Origin: JBGOUV01 sp041477815
GTDB lineage: Bacteria > Acidobacteriota > Terriglobia > Bryobacterales > JACQDG01
Assembly: GCA_041477815.1 (NCBI GenBank)
Contig: JBGOUV010000045.1
Span: 1-25,936 of the forward strand
Direction: 5' to 3'
DNA length: 25,936 nt
This document shows, one piece after another, positions 1-9,000 of the stretch (position 1 is the first letter of the stretch; each line of letters starts with the position of its first letter). Below the pieces are notes generated by a model that was not told the DNA's origin, ran no database searches, and saw nothing but the letters and a program-made list of their open reading frames with translations. The translations under genes were made by a program, and so were the position numbers.

Positions 1-1084
1 AGGGCGATTACGTGCAGAAAGGCCAGTTCCTGCTGCAGATCGACCCGACGATCTACGAAGCCAACCTGCAGCGGGCGCAAGCCACCATGTCGTCGGCCGA
101 AGCCGGGGCCGTGCAGGCGCGCGCCAACAGCGACCAGGCGCAGCGGGCGCTGCAGCGCACCAAGGCGCTACGCGAGCAAAACCCCAACCTGATCTCGATG
201 GAGCAGCTCGAGCAGGCCCAGACGGCGTTCGACATCGCCGAGTCGAACCTTACCGCATCGCAGCACATGGTGGAGCAGACCCGCGCCGCGATGCGTGAGG
301 CGCGCGACCAGCTGGCCAAGACGCACCTCATCGCGCCGATGGCGGGGCGCGTCACGCGGCTCGCCGTCGAGGAGGGTGAGGTGGCGGTCCCGGGCACGTT
401 CTCCCGCGAGACCGGCCTGCTGCTCACGATCTCCGACCTGTCGGTGATCCAGGTCAAGGTCCAGGTGGATGAAACAGACGTCGTGCGCCTGCACCTCGCC
501 GACTCGGTCGAGGTGACGATCGACGCGTTCCCCGACACGACATTTGTCGGTCGCGTCACGAAGATCTCCGACAGCGCCATCCTCACGGCGGCCTCGAGCG
601 TCGCCGGACAAAACGACCGCGCGGTGGACTACGAGGTGGAGATCACGCTCGCGAATCCGCCCACGGAAGTCCGGCCCGACCTGTCGGCCACGGCGCGGAT
701 CGTCACCGATACCCGCAAGCAGGCGCTGGCGATTCCGATCATCGCGCTCACGGTGCGCGAGAACACCCCCGTGACGACCGAGCAGCGCCGCGGCGCGGGG
801 GGCGCCGCCGCGACCCCCGCCACCCCGGCCGCCGCGGGCACGACCGCCGCCGCGGAACCCAAGAAGAAGGAAGCGGAAGGCGTGTTCGTCGTGAGCAACG
901 GCGTCGCCACGTTCCGGCCGGTGAAGGTGGGGATCGCGGGCGAGGAACACTTCGAGGTGATCGAAGGGGTGCGCGAGGGCGATACCATCGTCGCGGGCCC
1001 GTACCAGGCGATCCGGGACCTCAAGGAAGGGGCGCGCGTCCGCTCGACCCGGCAGGCCGCCGATTCGGCCGGCCGGAGGCCGAC

Positions 1085-1088
<4 letters not shown>
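1..1088 (+). CDS. HlyD/MacA-family efflux periplasmic adaptor subunit (5' partial)
   Basis: This is the membrane-fusion (adaptor) subunit that links an inner-membrane transporter to an outer-membrane channel in the periplasm. The reading frame is open to the window edge and the first residues (GDYVQKGQ) are already inside the first half of the lipoyl domain, so the N-terminus and membrane anchor lie upstream; the GTG at 12 is internal. The order seen is lipoyl half 1, a Gln/Ala-rich coiled-coil hairpin (about residues 15-105 counted from base 12), lipoyl half 2 (KTHLIAPMAGRV), a beta-barrel (IQVKVQVDETDV), an Ala/Pro/Thr-rich linker with a PKKKEAEG tail, and a membrane-proximal domain with GVREGDTIV. 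The stop codon overlaps the next gene's GTG start, indicating co-translation with the ABC ATPase. The family call is firm; the transported substrate is unknown. Confidence 0.9.
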
Positions 1089-1813
<725 letters not shown>

Positions 1814-1818
1814 CGGAA

Positions 1819-2823
1819 CTACCTTCCCGTAAATATTGCCTTTGGAATCATGGCATGCACGCCGCGCTTACCGTCCACCAGTTGCGTGATGCTGAAATCG
1901 GCGGCGACGCTGGCTAACATATAGGCGTCATCGCGGTTTAGCCCTTTGGTCTCGCTTAGGAAATCGATCAAGTCGCGGAGGGCGATTTTGATCGCCTGGT
2001 CCAGGTTTTCATCGAAACCCATCGTTATGTAATGCGTCGGCGTTTCGGCTCTTGGCCAGCGGAGCTTCATTCCTTTGCGGACCGTCAGGCGGAACGTGCC
2101 TACGAGAGCCGTTTCGAGGGCGGCCAGGTCCACCTCTCCGTTGCCCTGTGCGGCGTGACCGTCTCCGATGGAAAATAGCGCGCCGCGCGCGTGGACTCTT
2201 ATGAACAGCGTGGTCCCGGCTATCAGCTCCTTGTTGTCCAGGTTTCCGGCGTGAATCCAGGGCGGAGCGCTCGAGATGCGCTCTAATTCAGGCGGCGGCG
2301 CTACGCCCATGCTGCCGAAGAAGGGCCGCAGCGGGACCTCGATCCCCGGCGCGAAGCGGGCCACCATCCGTTTCGCGTCGAGCGGCACGATCTTCAAACG
2401 CGTGTAGGGGAAGTCTTCCGGCAGCACGCCGTAGCCGGGTTGGAAGAGATTAAGCGCGTAGGGCAGCGCGAGCTGGATCGATTCGATCCGCACTTCCAGG
2501 ACGTCACCGGGCTCGGCGCCTTCGACGAAAACCGGCCCGGTGAGGATATGGGGGCCCGGGCCGCGGTCTTTTGCGGCGCTGTAGATCTCGCGCAAGCCCG
2601 GCTCCACCTGGTCCGCGGGCAGACCGGCGCGCTCCAGCATCTCCGGGCCGGGGATCATCGAAGACCGGATCTCGACGACGTCCCCGGAGCGGATGCGCAG
2701 CACCGGAGGCGTCGCTGCGCTGTAGTACCCCCAATGGACGGTCTGGGGCGTTGAGAGCAGGCGATGCGTCTCCGCCGGGGTGCAAACCGACAACAGCAGC
2801 ACGACAGTGAGGTTACGGAGCAT
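1819..2823 (-). CDS. Exported acetamidase/formamidase family protein
   Basis: This 334-residue protein belongs to the FmdA/AmdA fold, whose characterised members hydrolyse formamide or short-chain amides to the acid and ammonia. The N-terminus (MLRNLTVVLLLSVCTPAE) looks like a signal peptide, placing it in the periplasm or outside, unlike the classical cytoplasmic amidases. Family hallmarks visible are GDVVEI near residue 48, GAEPGDVLEVRIE near 103, the SIGDGHAAQGNGEVD block near 220, and the C-terminal block with DDAYMLASVAADFSITQLVDG. It lies 21 bases downstream of the large hydrolase on the same strand and probably shares its transcript, although a TATAGT hexamer in that gap could be a weak internal -10. 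The actual substrate in this exported subgroup is not known. Confidence 0.85.
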   Translation of the reverse strand: MLRNLTVVLLLSVCTPAETHRLLSTPQTVHWGYYSAATPPVLRIRSGDVVEIRSSMIPGPEMLERAGLPADQVEPGLREIYSAAKDRGPGPHILTGPVFVEGAEPGDVLEVRIESIQLALPYALNLFQPGYGVLPEDFPYTRLKIVPLDAKRMVARFAPGIEVPLRPFFGSMGVAPPPELERISSAPPWIHAGNLDNKELIAGTTLFIRVHARGALFSIGDGHAAQGNGEVDLAALETALVGTFRLTVRKGMKLRWPRAETPTHYITMGFDENLDQAIKIALRDLIDFLSETKGLNRDDAYMLASVAADFSITQLVDGKRGVHAMIPKAIFTGR

Positions 2824-2844
2824 GCCTCACACTATACCGGATCG

Positions 2845-5800
2845 CTACTGCAACTGAGCCGCCAGCCACACACTGATGTCCTGCGGCTCCACGCGCAGCG
2901 TCAACCGTTGCGATTCGCGGTAGGCCGACTGGGCGGGCGAGAGCATACGCCGCAGTGCGGGGTCCTCTACCCGGATATTCCGGCCGTTCACCAAGCCCTC
3001 CAACAGCAGAGGACGCGGGGCCAGGGCTGCCGCGATGTCGGCCACGTCGCCGACTTGCAGCACGCCGAGGATGACGTCTTCGAGGGGGACGTAGGCGAAG
3101 GCGTTCTCGAGTACCGTGAGATAGCCGGCCAGGCCGCCTCTGGCCGCCACCGCCCGCACGCCATCGTCGTAGAGGGCCGCAAGCAGTGCCAGGTGCGCTC
3201 CCAGGGGCTCGGCCCGATGCTGGACCTGCGGGCCTCCTTCGTTCTCGAGCTCGTCCAGCCAGAGGTTCGCCGGATTCGGGGGCGCGAACGAATCGCCCCA
3301 CAGCGCTACTCTTTGGCGGTCGATGTCCGGGCGCCGCCGCAAGTAGGACAGCACCGCACGCAGGTCTTTGAGCCGCGAACCGAGCAGGTTCCTGCCGAGA
3401 TCGAACTCGGTCTGGGCGAGGCGTTGGTAGGCGCCGCCGTCGGCGCGCTCCGCTGCCGGGGCGGTCTCGCCCGTGGCCCGGACGTCGGGCAGGCACACGG
3501 CGATGCCCGCTCGCAGCAGCGCTTCGATTTCCTTCGTCCGATTCGCCAGAAAACGCTCCTTGCCGGCTTGCGCGATCGCGACCACCACCGGAGCCGGCTT
3601 GGTCCCCGGCGGGCGCAGAAGCAGCAGCGGCACGGCGATGCCTTCCTCCACGGTGAGGCTCATCGCCTCGATCTCCGCTCCGGCCGTCGAGCGCGTGCCG
3701 AAGGTCTCCAGCGGAGCGGCCGCAGCTGGCTCGATATCGCCGAGCAGGGGCCGCAACTCCTTCCGCAATTGCGCCGGAGACCGGCGCCGGCTCCGCGCCG
3801 CTTCCAGTTGCTCCCTTCCCAATTCGAACGCGATCTGGTGCAGCGGCTTCCGCTGCAGTTCCGCCGATACCGCTGGGGTGATACTTAATAGATCCGCATG
3901 CGGTCTGCGGCGGACGGCCTCCTGGCGGCGCGCCTCCTCCCGGTAGGGGTTGGTGGAAAGATCCGAGTCCGGCAGGATGGCCAAATCCTTGGCTGAGGGA
4001 TAGGGAATCTGGAACCACCGCTGGAGGGCCGGGTAGAGTTCCTCTCGCTGCTGCGGTCCGATACTGAAGCAGTGGCTGACCCGCTCCATGCTCAGGCGGA
4101 TCAAACCGTAGGCCTGCGACGACGCCAGGTTGTCCAGCGCGTTGTAGAACCCCCAGACCTGGCGGGAACGCTCCATGCCGTCCACCCAGAGGTTCGGATA
4201 GTCCGGCTCTTCGGCGCCCTCCCAGCCGAATTCGAAGGCCCGGATGAGCTTGCGGGGGGCCACCGAAGCCGCCACCAGCCAGGGTGAGAATTGTCCGGCG
4301 ATTTGTCCTGGGGAATCGCCGTGGACCCGGACATGGCCCTGGTCGTAGTTGTAGGGAGCTACGGCGGAGATTCGGGGGTCGAGCGCCGCCGCTACGCCGG
4401 CAATCTCGCCGCCGCCGGCGACCGACCCGAGCAGAATGATGCGGCTCTTATCGACTTCCGGGCGCTCGTACAGGAAATCCACGGAGCGGATGACGTCCCA
4501 GGCCGCCCATCCCGAATAACTTTCGCCCACCAGGAAGAGCTGCTTGGTGAAGTTGAAGCGCGAGCCGTAGCCCTGGCGGTACCAGGGCGTGGTCTCGGTT
4601 CGCTCGCCGTATCCCGGGCGCTCGAGGATCAGCACGGCGCTTCCGGCGCGCGCCCAGAGCTCTCCCATGTCGTGCAACTCGCCCTGCGTCTTCGGGTAGT
4701 GCTGGCTGTGTACAATGACTATCGCGGGCAACGGCAGCGAGGCCTTCGCCGGCAGATAGAGGTTGGCCGGCATCCAGTACTGCGGGCGGATCTGGAACAC
4801 GACATTCTCGAGCCGGTAGCCATCTCCTTCGTGCCGCGCCGTCACCTTGGGCTGCAGCGGGGGCTTGGCCGGCGGAAACCGGCCCAGCGATTCGCGCAAC
4901 GCCTGTATCCGAGAGTCGCGGAATCGCTCCCAGTCCTGGCGCGAGTGGACCTTCTCCCAGGCCAGCCGCTCCGCCAGTACCGCCTGCTCGACTTTCTTGC
5001 GGAGAGAGTCCTGCACCATGGTTCGCACCGCGTGGGCGCGGCGGTAGAAGGGCGGCCAAACCCTCGAATCGAAAGCGGCGAGAGACTCGGGCGCGGGGAG
5101 GGCGGCCGGGATCTTCACGCGGGCGGGATCTTCGTCGCGCAAGACCATGGCCTGGTAGCGGGCCGGCGCGTAGAAGGTGGATTTTCCGGCCATGCCGGGC
5201 AGGGTGCTCCATTCGGCTACCTCGCCGGGGCGGGGCGCCCGGTGGCGGGCCACCAGGATTCGCCACTGCTTAGGAATACCTGTCTCACCCAGCGCGGCGG
5301 CGCACTGGTCCAGGGGGAGGTTGATCCTGGCGATCCAGTACCCGTGACGGAGGTTGGTCTGCGTCTCGATATTCGCGTTCCAACTGGTGCGGGGCAGACC
5401 GATACGGGGCCCGATCCCGCGCGCGTCGAGGATCGCCCCCACCGAGTTGACCACAATCTCGAGCCAGGCGGACCCGCTGGTGGCCAGGTAAATCGCCACG
5501 TGGTCGTCGCCGGTGATGGCGCCGTCGCGGCCACCGGCGCGGGCCACTACCGGGTCCGGTTCCTCGAGGCGGGCCAGCAGGGCCAGGGTCCGGCCGTCGT
5601 GCATCCATTTGATTTCGGTGTGGTAGCGCGCCGCCCGGGGGTAGGGCTCATTCCGAGGTAGTCCGAAGGCCGGGATGCCCTGCCAGGCCGGGCCGTCCCA
5701 GTTGGCGACGACGGGGGGCAGTCGCAGCACGCGGCCGATCTCGAGCGGCGGGTCCGTATTGCCGAGGGCCGGCACGCGGCGGAGCTGCACGGGTCCGGAA

Positions 5801-6360
5801 GTTTCCGGGGGCGTGGTCAGCCGCAGATCGGCGAACTCGGACTGCCATCGAAACTCCGGCGCCAGGGCGCGGCGCGAGCGGAGGCGCTCGGCCCGCCAGG
5901 AGAGGGACGCGGCCTTCCAATCGATGTCCAGCGCGGCCAAAGGCAGGGCGGCCTCCACGGTCCAGCCCGCGGCGGTCACTTCCGCCGCTCGCAGCATCCC
6001 GAGGTCGGGAGTCGTCTGCCCGCCTTCTTCTATTCGATAGGCGCCCCAGGGATTGACCTCGATGGAAAGGTCCCGCTGGAGGCCGCCGATGCTGCGGAAG
6101 CGGATCCGCCACCGGACCCGGTCCTCTACCTCGGGGGACTCGATGGCGTCCTTCTCCCACACCGGATTCCGGCCGATGGATCGCGCCAGTACCTTACCGC
6201 CGGGTTCAGGGAGGCGAGCGGTCAGCCACAGATGCGCGCCCTGCTGGCGGAGATCGGCCTCGCCTGCCAGGTCCGCGGGAGTTCCGGGGTGGAGGGGGGT
6301 AAGGTTGGCTGCGGACAACCACCCGGTGCAGAGGAGAAACAGACTAACGCGGTGATTCAT
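2845..6360 (-). CDS. Large exported protein: two CBM9/DOMON-like domains plus two alpha/beta-hydrolase modules
   Basis: The chosen start (ATG at 6360) gives 1171 residues and a signal peptide, MNHRVSLFLLCTGWLSAAN; the frame is open another 66 codons upstream but that extension runs through the divergent gene. Residues about 20-200 and 215-430 look like two CBM9/DOMON-type beta-sandwiches of the kind that bind sugars (inferred from pattern, e.g. GDDHVAIYL and YWIARINLPL). About 520-830 is an acetyl-xylan-esterase-like alpha/beta hydrolase (PAIVIVHSQHYP, GYGERTETTPWYRQGYG, a late ERVSHCFS histidine). About 860-1171 is a second hydrolase module (PVVVAIAQAG, ALWGDSFA). The first module's elbow reads GSVAGGG with no Ser at the nucleophile position (Val647/Ala648), while the second has Ser1024 in GDSFA. 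The likely role is deacylation or cleavage of a periplasmic carbohydrate ester, but the substrate is unknown. It heads a two-gene unit with the amidase-family gene. Confidence 0.85.
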   Translation of the reverse strand: MNHRVSLFLLCTGWLSAANLTPLHPGTPADLAGEADLRQQGAHLWLTARLPEPGGKVLARSIGRNPVWEKDAIESPEVEDRVRWRIRFRSIGGLQRDLSIEVNPWGAYRIEEGGQTTPDLGMLRAAEVTAAGWTVEAALPLAALDIDWKAASLSWRAERLRSRRALAPEFRWQSEFADLRLTTPPETSGPVQLRRVPALGNTDPPLEIGRVLRLPPVVANWDGPAWQGIPAFGLPRNEPYPRAARYHTEIKWMHDGRTLALLARLEEPDPVVARAGGRDGAITGDDHVAIYLATSGSAWLEIVVNSVGAILDARGIGPRIGLPRTSWNANIETQTNLRHGYWIARINLPLDQCAAALGETGIPKQWRILVARHRAPRPGEVAEWSTLPGMAGKSTFYAPARYQAMVLRDEDPARVKIPAALPAPESLAAFDSRVWPPFYRRAHAVRTMVQDSLRKKVEQAVLAERLAWEKVHSRQDWERFRDSRIQALRESLGRFPPAKPPLQPKVTARHEGDGYRLENVVFQIRPQYWMPANLYLPAKASLPLPAIVIVHSQHYPKTQGELHDMGELWARAGSAVLILERPGYGERTETTPWYRQGYGSRFNFTKQLFLVGESYSGWAAWDVIRSVDFLYERPEVDKSRIILLGSVAGGGEIAGVAAALDPRISAVAPYNYDQGHVRVHGDSPGQIAGQFSPWLVAASVAPRKLIRAFEFGWEGAEEPDYPNLWVDGMERSRQVWGFYNALDNLASSQAYGLIRLSMERVSHCFSIGPQQREELYPALQRWFQIPYPSAKDLAILPDSDLSTNPYREEARRQEAVRRRPHADLLSITPAVSAELQRKPLHQIAFELGREQLEAARSRRRSPAQLRKELRPLLGDIEPAAAAPLETFGTRSTAGAEIEAMSLTVEEGIAVPLLLLRPPGTKPAPVVVAIAQAGKERFLANRTKEIEALLRAGIAVCLPDVRATGETAPAAERADGGAYQRLAQTEFDLGRNLLGSRLKDLRAVLSYLRRRPDIDRQRVALWGDSFAPPNPANLWLDELENEGGPQVQHRAEPLGAHLALLAALYDDGVRAVAARGGLAGYLTVLENAFAYVPLEDVILGVLQVGDVADIAAALAPRPLLLEGLVNGRNIRVEDPALRRMLSPAQSAYRESQRLTLRVEPQDISVWLAAQLQ

Positions 6361-6415
6361 GCTTTTCAGTCTCGCACTTTTCGTTGGGGAGGCCGAGTGT
6401 GCGAGAATCTTGTTG

Positions 6416-7378
6416 GTGGAACGACTCCGGCTCGCAACCTGGTTTGCCATCCTGCTGCTGGTCACGGCGCACAGCCAGGACCAGAAGGTCACCGCGCTCG
6501 CCCCGGGCGTGTTCTTCTGGCAGGGGGACACGGAGATCCGGCGGCCTGCCAACTGCACTTGGGTGATCCTTAAGGACTACGTTCTGGTGGTGGACGCGAA
6601 CTTTCCTTGGGGCGCTCGGGAGATATTGGCGGACATCAAGCGCACCACCAACAAACCGATCCGGTTCGTGTTCAACACGCATTACCACGCCGACCACAGC
6701 TTCGGGAACAGCCTGTTTAAGGAGGCCGGGGCGACCATCGTGTGCTCGCGGGAGTGCGGGGCGGAGTCCCGCAGCAAAGGGGAAGCGGACTGGCGGAACC
6801 AGGTGCTCAACCGCGGGCAGCGGCCCAACGCCTCCGAGCACGACAAGGCGGTCGCCGCGGAAACCCGCGCCCAGGGATACCGGCTCGAGCCTCCGACCGT
6901 GTTGTTCGAGGACCGCCTGGCGTTCGACGACGGCGAGCGGCGCGTGGAGCTGATCCACGTGGGCCCGGGCCACACCAACGGCGACGCGGTGGCCTACCTG
7001 CCGCAGGAGAAGATCCTCATCACCGGCGATCTGTGTGTGAACTGGACCTCCGGGAACAACGTGGGCGACCGGGACGCGGATCCCGACAACTGGGTCCGGG
7101 TACTCGACACGCTGGCCGGGTGGGAGGTGAAGACCGTCGTGCCGGGGCATGGCCGGCTGGGGACCACCGACGCGCTGCGCGGCCAGCGGGCGTATCTGGC
7201 CGACCTGGTGGCGCAGGTGCGGGCGGGTATCCAGGCGGGCAAGGCGGCGGACCAATTGGCCCAGGAGGTGGACCTCTCCAGGCACCAGCCTTGGGGGGCC
7301 AGTCCGGGAGCCAATGCCGGTTCTGTGCGGGCTGTCTATCGACGGCTCGCCACCAAGAGTGCGAGTAGGGAGGATTGA
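6416..7378 (+). CDS. Exported metallo-beta-lactamase-fold hydrolase
   Basis: This is a zinc-dependent MBL-fold hydrolase. With the GTG start at 6416 it has 320 residues and begins with a short basic stretch and a hydrophobic run (RLRLATWFAILLLVTAHSQ), a plausible signal peptide. The zinc-site motif HYHADH falls at residues 89-94, followed by the third-ligand histidine in GPGHTNGD, the bridging Asp in ITGDL and the final histidine in VVPGHG, so both metal sites look complete. The frame opens at an ATG at 6359, but that would abut the divergent gene's start and add a non-signal leader, so 6416 (or TTG at 6413) is preferred. It abuts the SGNH gene directly (TGA then ATG). Resemblance to subclass B3 and related exported MBL proteins does not show lactamase activity; the substrate is open. 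Confidence 0.85.
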   Translation: MERLRLATWFAILLLVTAHSQDQKVTALAPGVFFWQGDTEIRRPANCTWVILKDYVLVVDANFPWGAREILADIKRTTNKPIRFVFNTHYHADHSFGNSLFKEAGATIVCSRECGAESRSKGEADWRNQVLNRGQRPNASEHDKAVAAETRAQGYRLEPPTVLFEDRLAFDDGERRVELIHVGPGHTNGDAVAYLPQEKILITGDLCVNWTSGNNVGDRDADPDNWVRVLDTLAGWEVKTVVPGHGRLGTTDALRGQRAYLADLVAQVRAGIQAGKAADQLAQEVDLSRHQPWGASPGANAGSVRAVYRRLATKSASRED

Positions 7379-8482
7379 ATGTTTGGGCGCTCGATCTCGC
7401 TACTGATCTGCAGTACCTGCTGGATTTCCGTTGTGCAGCCGCAGTCTCCGCCGCTACGCTGGATGGACCTCACCAACGCGGCGCTGGAGGTGAACGGGCT
7501 GCCCTGGTACGGCGAAAATGGCAGCGAGATGTTCCGCCTGCCACGCCGGCTGGAAGATCAGTTCCGGCCGCCGGTGTGGAATCTGGCCAAGTCGCCCAGC
7601 GGAGGGAGAATTCGATTTCGCACCGACTCGAACGCGCTGGCTATCCGGCTGGAATACCCCTCCGCGCCGGGCATGGCCAACATGCACGCCTTCGGGCAGA
7701 CCGGAGTGGATCTTTATGTGGACGGCGCCTACCGCGGGACGGCTATCGCCGATAAGGATGCAGCACCTGGCAAGACGTATGAAAAGGTCTACTTCCACCT
7801 GCCGGAGCAGCCCCGTAGGGAGCGCGAGGTGACGCTGTACCTCTCGCTCTACAAGCCCGTCAAGGTGCTGGGGGTGGGGGTGGATCGCGATGCGAAGCTG
7901 GCCCGCGCCCGGCGTTTCGTGGTGGCAAAGCCGGTCCTCTTTTACGGCACCTCGATCACACAGGGTGGGTGCGCCAGCCGCTCCGGCCTCAGCTACCAGG
8001 CGATCCTCGGGCGCCTGCTGAACCTGGACTATGTCAACTTGGGCTTCTCGGGTAATGGTCTGGGCGAGCCGGAAGTGGCACGCGTGGTGGCCGAGGTAGA
8101 CGCCGCTTGCTTCGTCCTGGATTTCGCTCAAAACAACCGGACCCTGGAGTCCTTCGAGCAAGCCTATGGTCCGTTTATCGAGACGATCCGGAATAAACAT
8201 CCCGACACGCCTGTTCTTGCTATTACTCCTATCTATGCGGCCGGGGAGGCCAACGGGCAGAGCGCGAACGAGGCCAAGCGCGCTCATATCCGGGAGGTGG
8301 TGAGCCGGCGGATCGCCGCCGGGGACCGCCATATTCAGATCGTCGAAGGCACCGACCTGCTCGGTCCCGCACAAGGCGACGGGCTGGTGGACGGTACGCA
8401 TCCGAACGATCTGGGTTTTCAATGGATGGCCGAGGGGCTGGCGTCCCGCCTGCGGAAACTGCTGGCGTTGCCTCCCGGGTGA
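7379..8482 (+). CDS. Exported SGNH/GDSL hydrolase with N-terminal GxDLY domain
   Basis: This 367-residue protein is probably a periplasmic esterase or lipase-like hydrolase. A signal-like start (SISLLICSTCWISVVQPQ) is followed by a beta-sandwich with the TGVDLYVDG signature of the GxDLY domain (about residues 109-117). The SGNH core carries the nucleophile Ser192 in FYGTSITQGG, the oxyanion Gly in LGFSGNG (about 222-226), Asn in DFAQNN (about 252-253), and the Asp338/His341 pair in DGTHPND, so the catalytic set is complete. An AGGGAGGA ribosome-binding site (7367-7374) lies just before the ATG, inside the end of the upstream MBL gene. The two genes are thus very probably one operon. The family commonly removes acyl groups from carbohydrates; the specific ester is unknown. 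Confidence 0.9.
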   Translation: MFGRSISLLICSTCWISVVQPQSPPLRWMDLTNAALEVNGLPWYGENGSEMFRLPRRLEDQFRPPVWNLAKSPSGGRIRFRTDSNALAIRLEYPSAPGMANMHAFGQTGVDLYVDGAYRGTAIADKDAAPGKTYEKVYFHLPEQPRREREVTLYLSLYKPVKVLGVGVDRDAKLARARRFVVAKPVLFYGTSITQGGCASRSGLSYQAILGRLLNLDYVNLGFSGNGLGEPEVARVVAEVDAACFVLDFAQNNRTLESFEQAYGPFIETIRNKHPDTPVLAITPIYAAGEANGQSANEAKRAHIREVVSRRIAAGDRHIQIVEGTDLLGPAQGDGLVDGTHPNDLGFQWMAEGLASRLRKLLALPPG

Positions 8483-8560
8483 TGCTGCCGCCTCTCCGTT
8501 CAAAACCGCGAGCATATTGTCGCGCGCCCCAATCTCACCAATTATCTGGTCCAAAGCTCG

Positions 8561-8836
8561 TTATGTTTCACGTCCGGCGCCTTCCTGGTCACGCCTGCCA
8601 TGGATGATACGCTGGACCACGATCCGTCCTCGGGAGACGCGGTAATAGATGATGTAGTCCTCGACGGGAAAGGCTCGCCTGCCGATGCCTGGGAACGATG
8701 CCAGAATCGAGAACTGCCCGATAATCCGGGCGACGAACCTGTCAGCCGCCTCGTCACGACCGCCCTTCCTTGCGACGTAGGACCAAACCTCGTCCAGGTC
8801 TTCAAGCGCTGGTCTTGAGACGATCCAGCGCTTCAT
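8561..8836 (-). CDS. RelE/ParE-family toxin
   Basis: This 91-residue protein matches the small ParE/RelE toxin fold: an N-terminal strand (RWIVSRPAL), a DLDEVWSYVARKG helix, a second helix with FVARIIGQFSILASFPGIGRR, and the C-terminal strands YIIYYRVSRGRIVVQRIIHGRRD. ParE members poison DNA gyrase and RelE members cleave mRNA on the ribosome; the sequence does not decide between them, though PALEDLDEVWSYVA and the HGRRD ending are more ParE-like. Its ATG overlaps the antitoxin's stop as ATGA, the usual antitoxin-toxin coupling. It lies just after a PQQ dehydrogenase gene on the same strand and convergent with the SGNH gene. Confidence 0.85.
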   Translation of the reverse strand: MKRWIVSRPALEDLDEVWSYVARKGGRDEAADRFVARIIGQFSILASFPGIGRRAFPVEDYIIYYRVSRGRIVVQRIIHGRRDQEGAGRET

Positions 8837-9000
8837 GCGCTCTTCTTGCGTTCTGCCGCGAGCCGCCTTCTTCCGCGCGCTGAGAGATCCTTCAGAAACC
8901 GCTTCAGACCCGGCTCATCATACTCCTGGTACTCGCCGTTGGAAATGGCACGCTCCCCTTCGGCCACGAGTCTATAGAGAAATTCAGAACCGATGTCAAT
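8833..9000 (-). CDS. Putative short antitoxin partner of the ParE-like toxin (start uncertain)
   Basis: The frame ending at 8833 and overlapping the toxin start encodes a short charged protein whose C-terminal part reads EPGLKRFLKDLSARGRRR and ends in AAERKKSA, reasonable for a ParD-like antitoxin; an IDIGSEFLYRLVAEG segment resembles the N-terminal strand and helix expected there. No ATG, GTG or TTG precedes that segment in frame: the frame runs back into the end of the PQQ gene. Possible starts are an ATT at 9000, overlapping the PQQ stop, or an internal GTG at 8967 giving only 44 residues and losing the N-terminal strand. Neither has a Shine-Dalgarno sequence. The gene may be 5'-truncated, use a rare start, or be read by reinitiation from the upstream gene. 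Position is the main argument for the call. Confidence 0.55.
   Translation of the reverse strand: MDIGSEFLYRLVAEGERAISNGEYQEYDEPGLKRFLKDLSARGRRRLAAERKKSA

Noticed and set aside
2764..5661. Two long + strand open frames (about 374 and 456 codons) antisense to the large hydrolase
   Set aside because: Both mirror the codon bias of the real minus-strand gene and show no recognisable motif, signal peptide or start signals.
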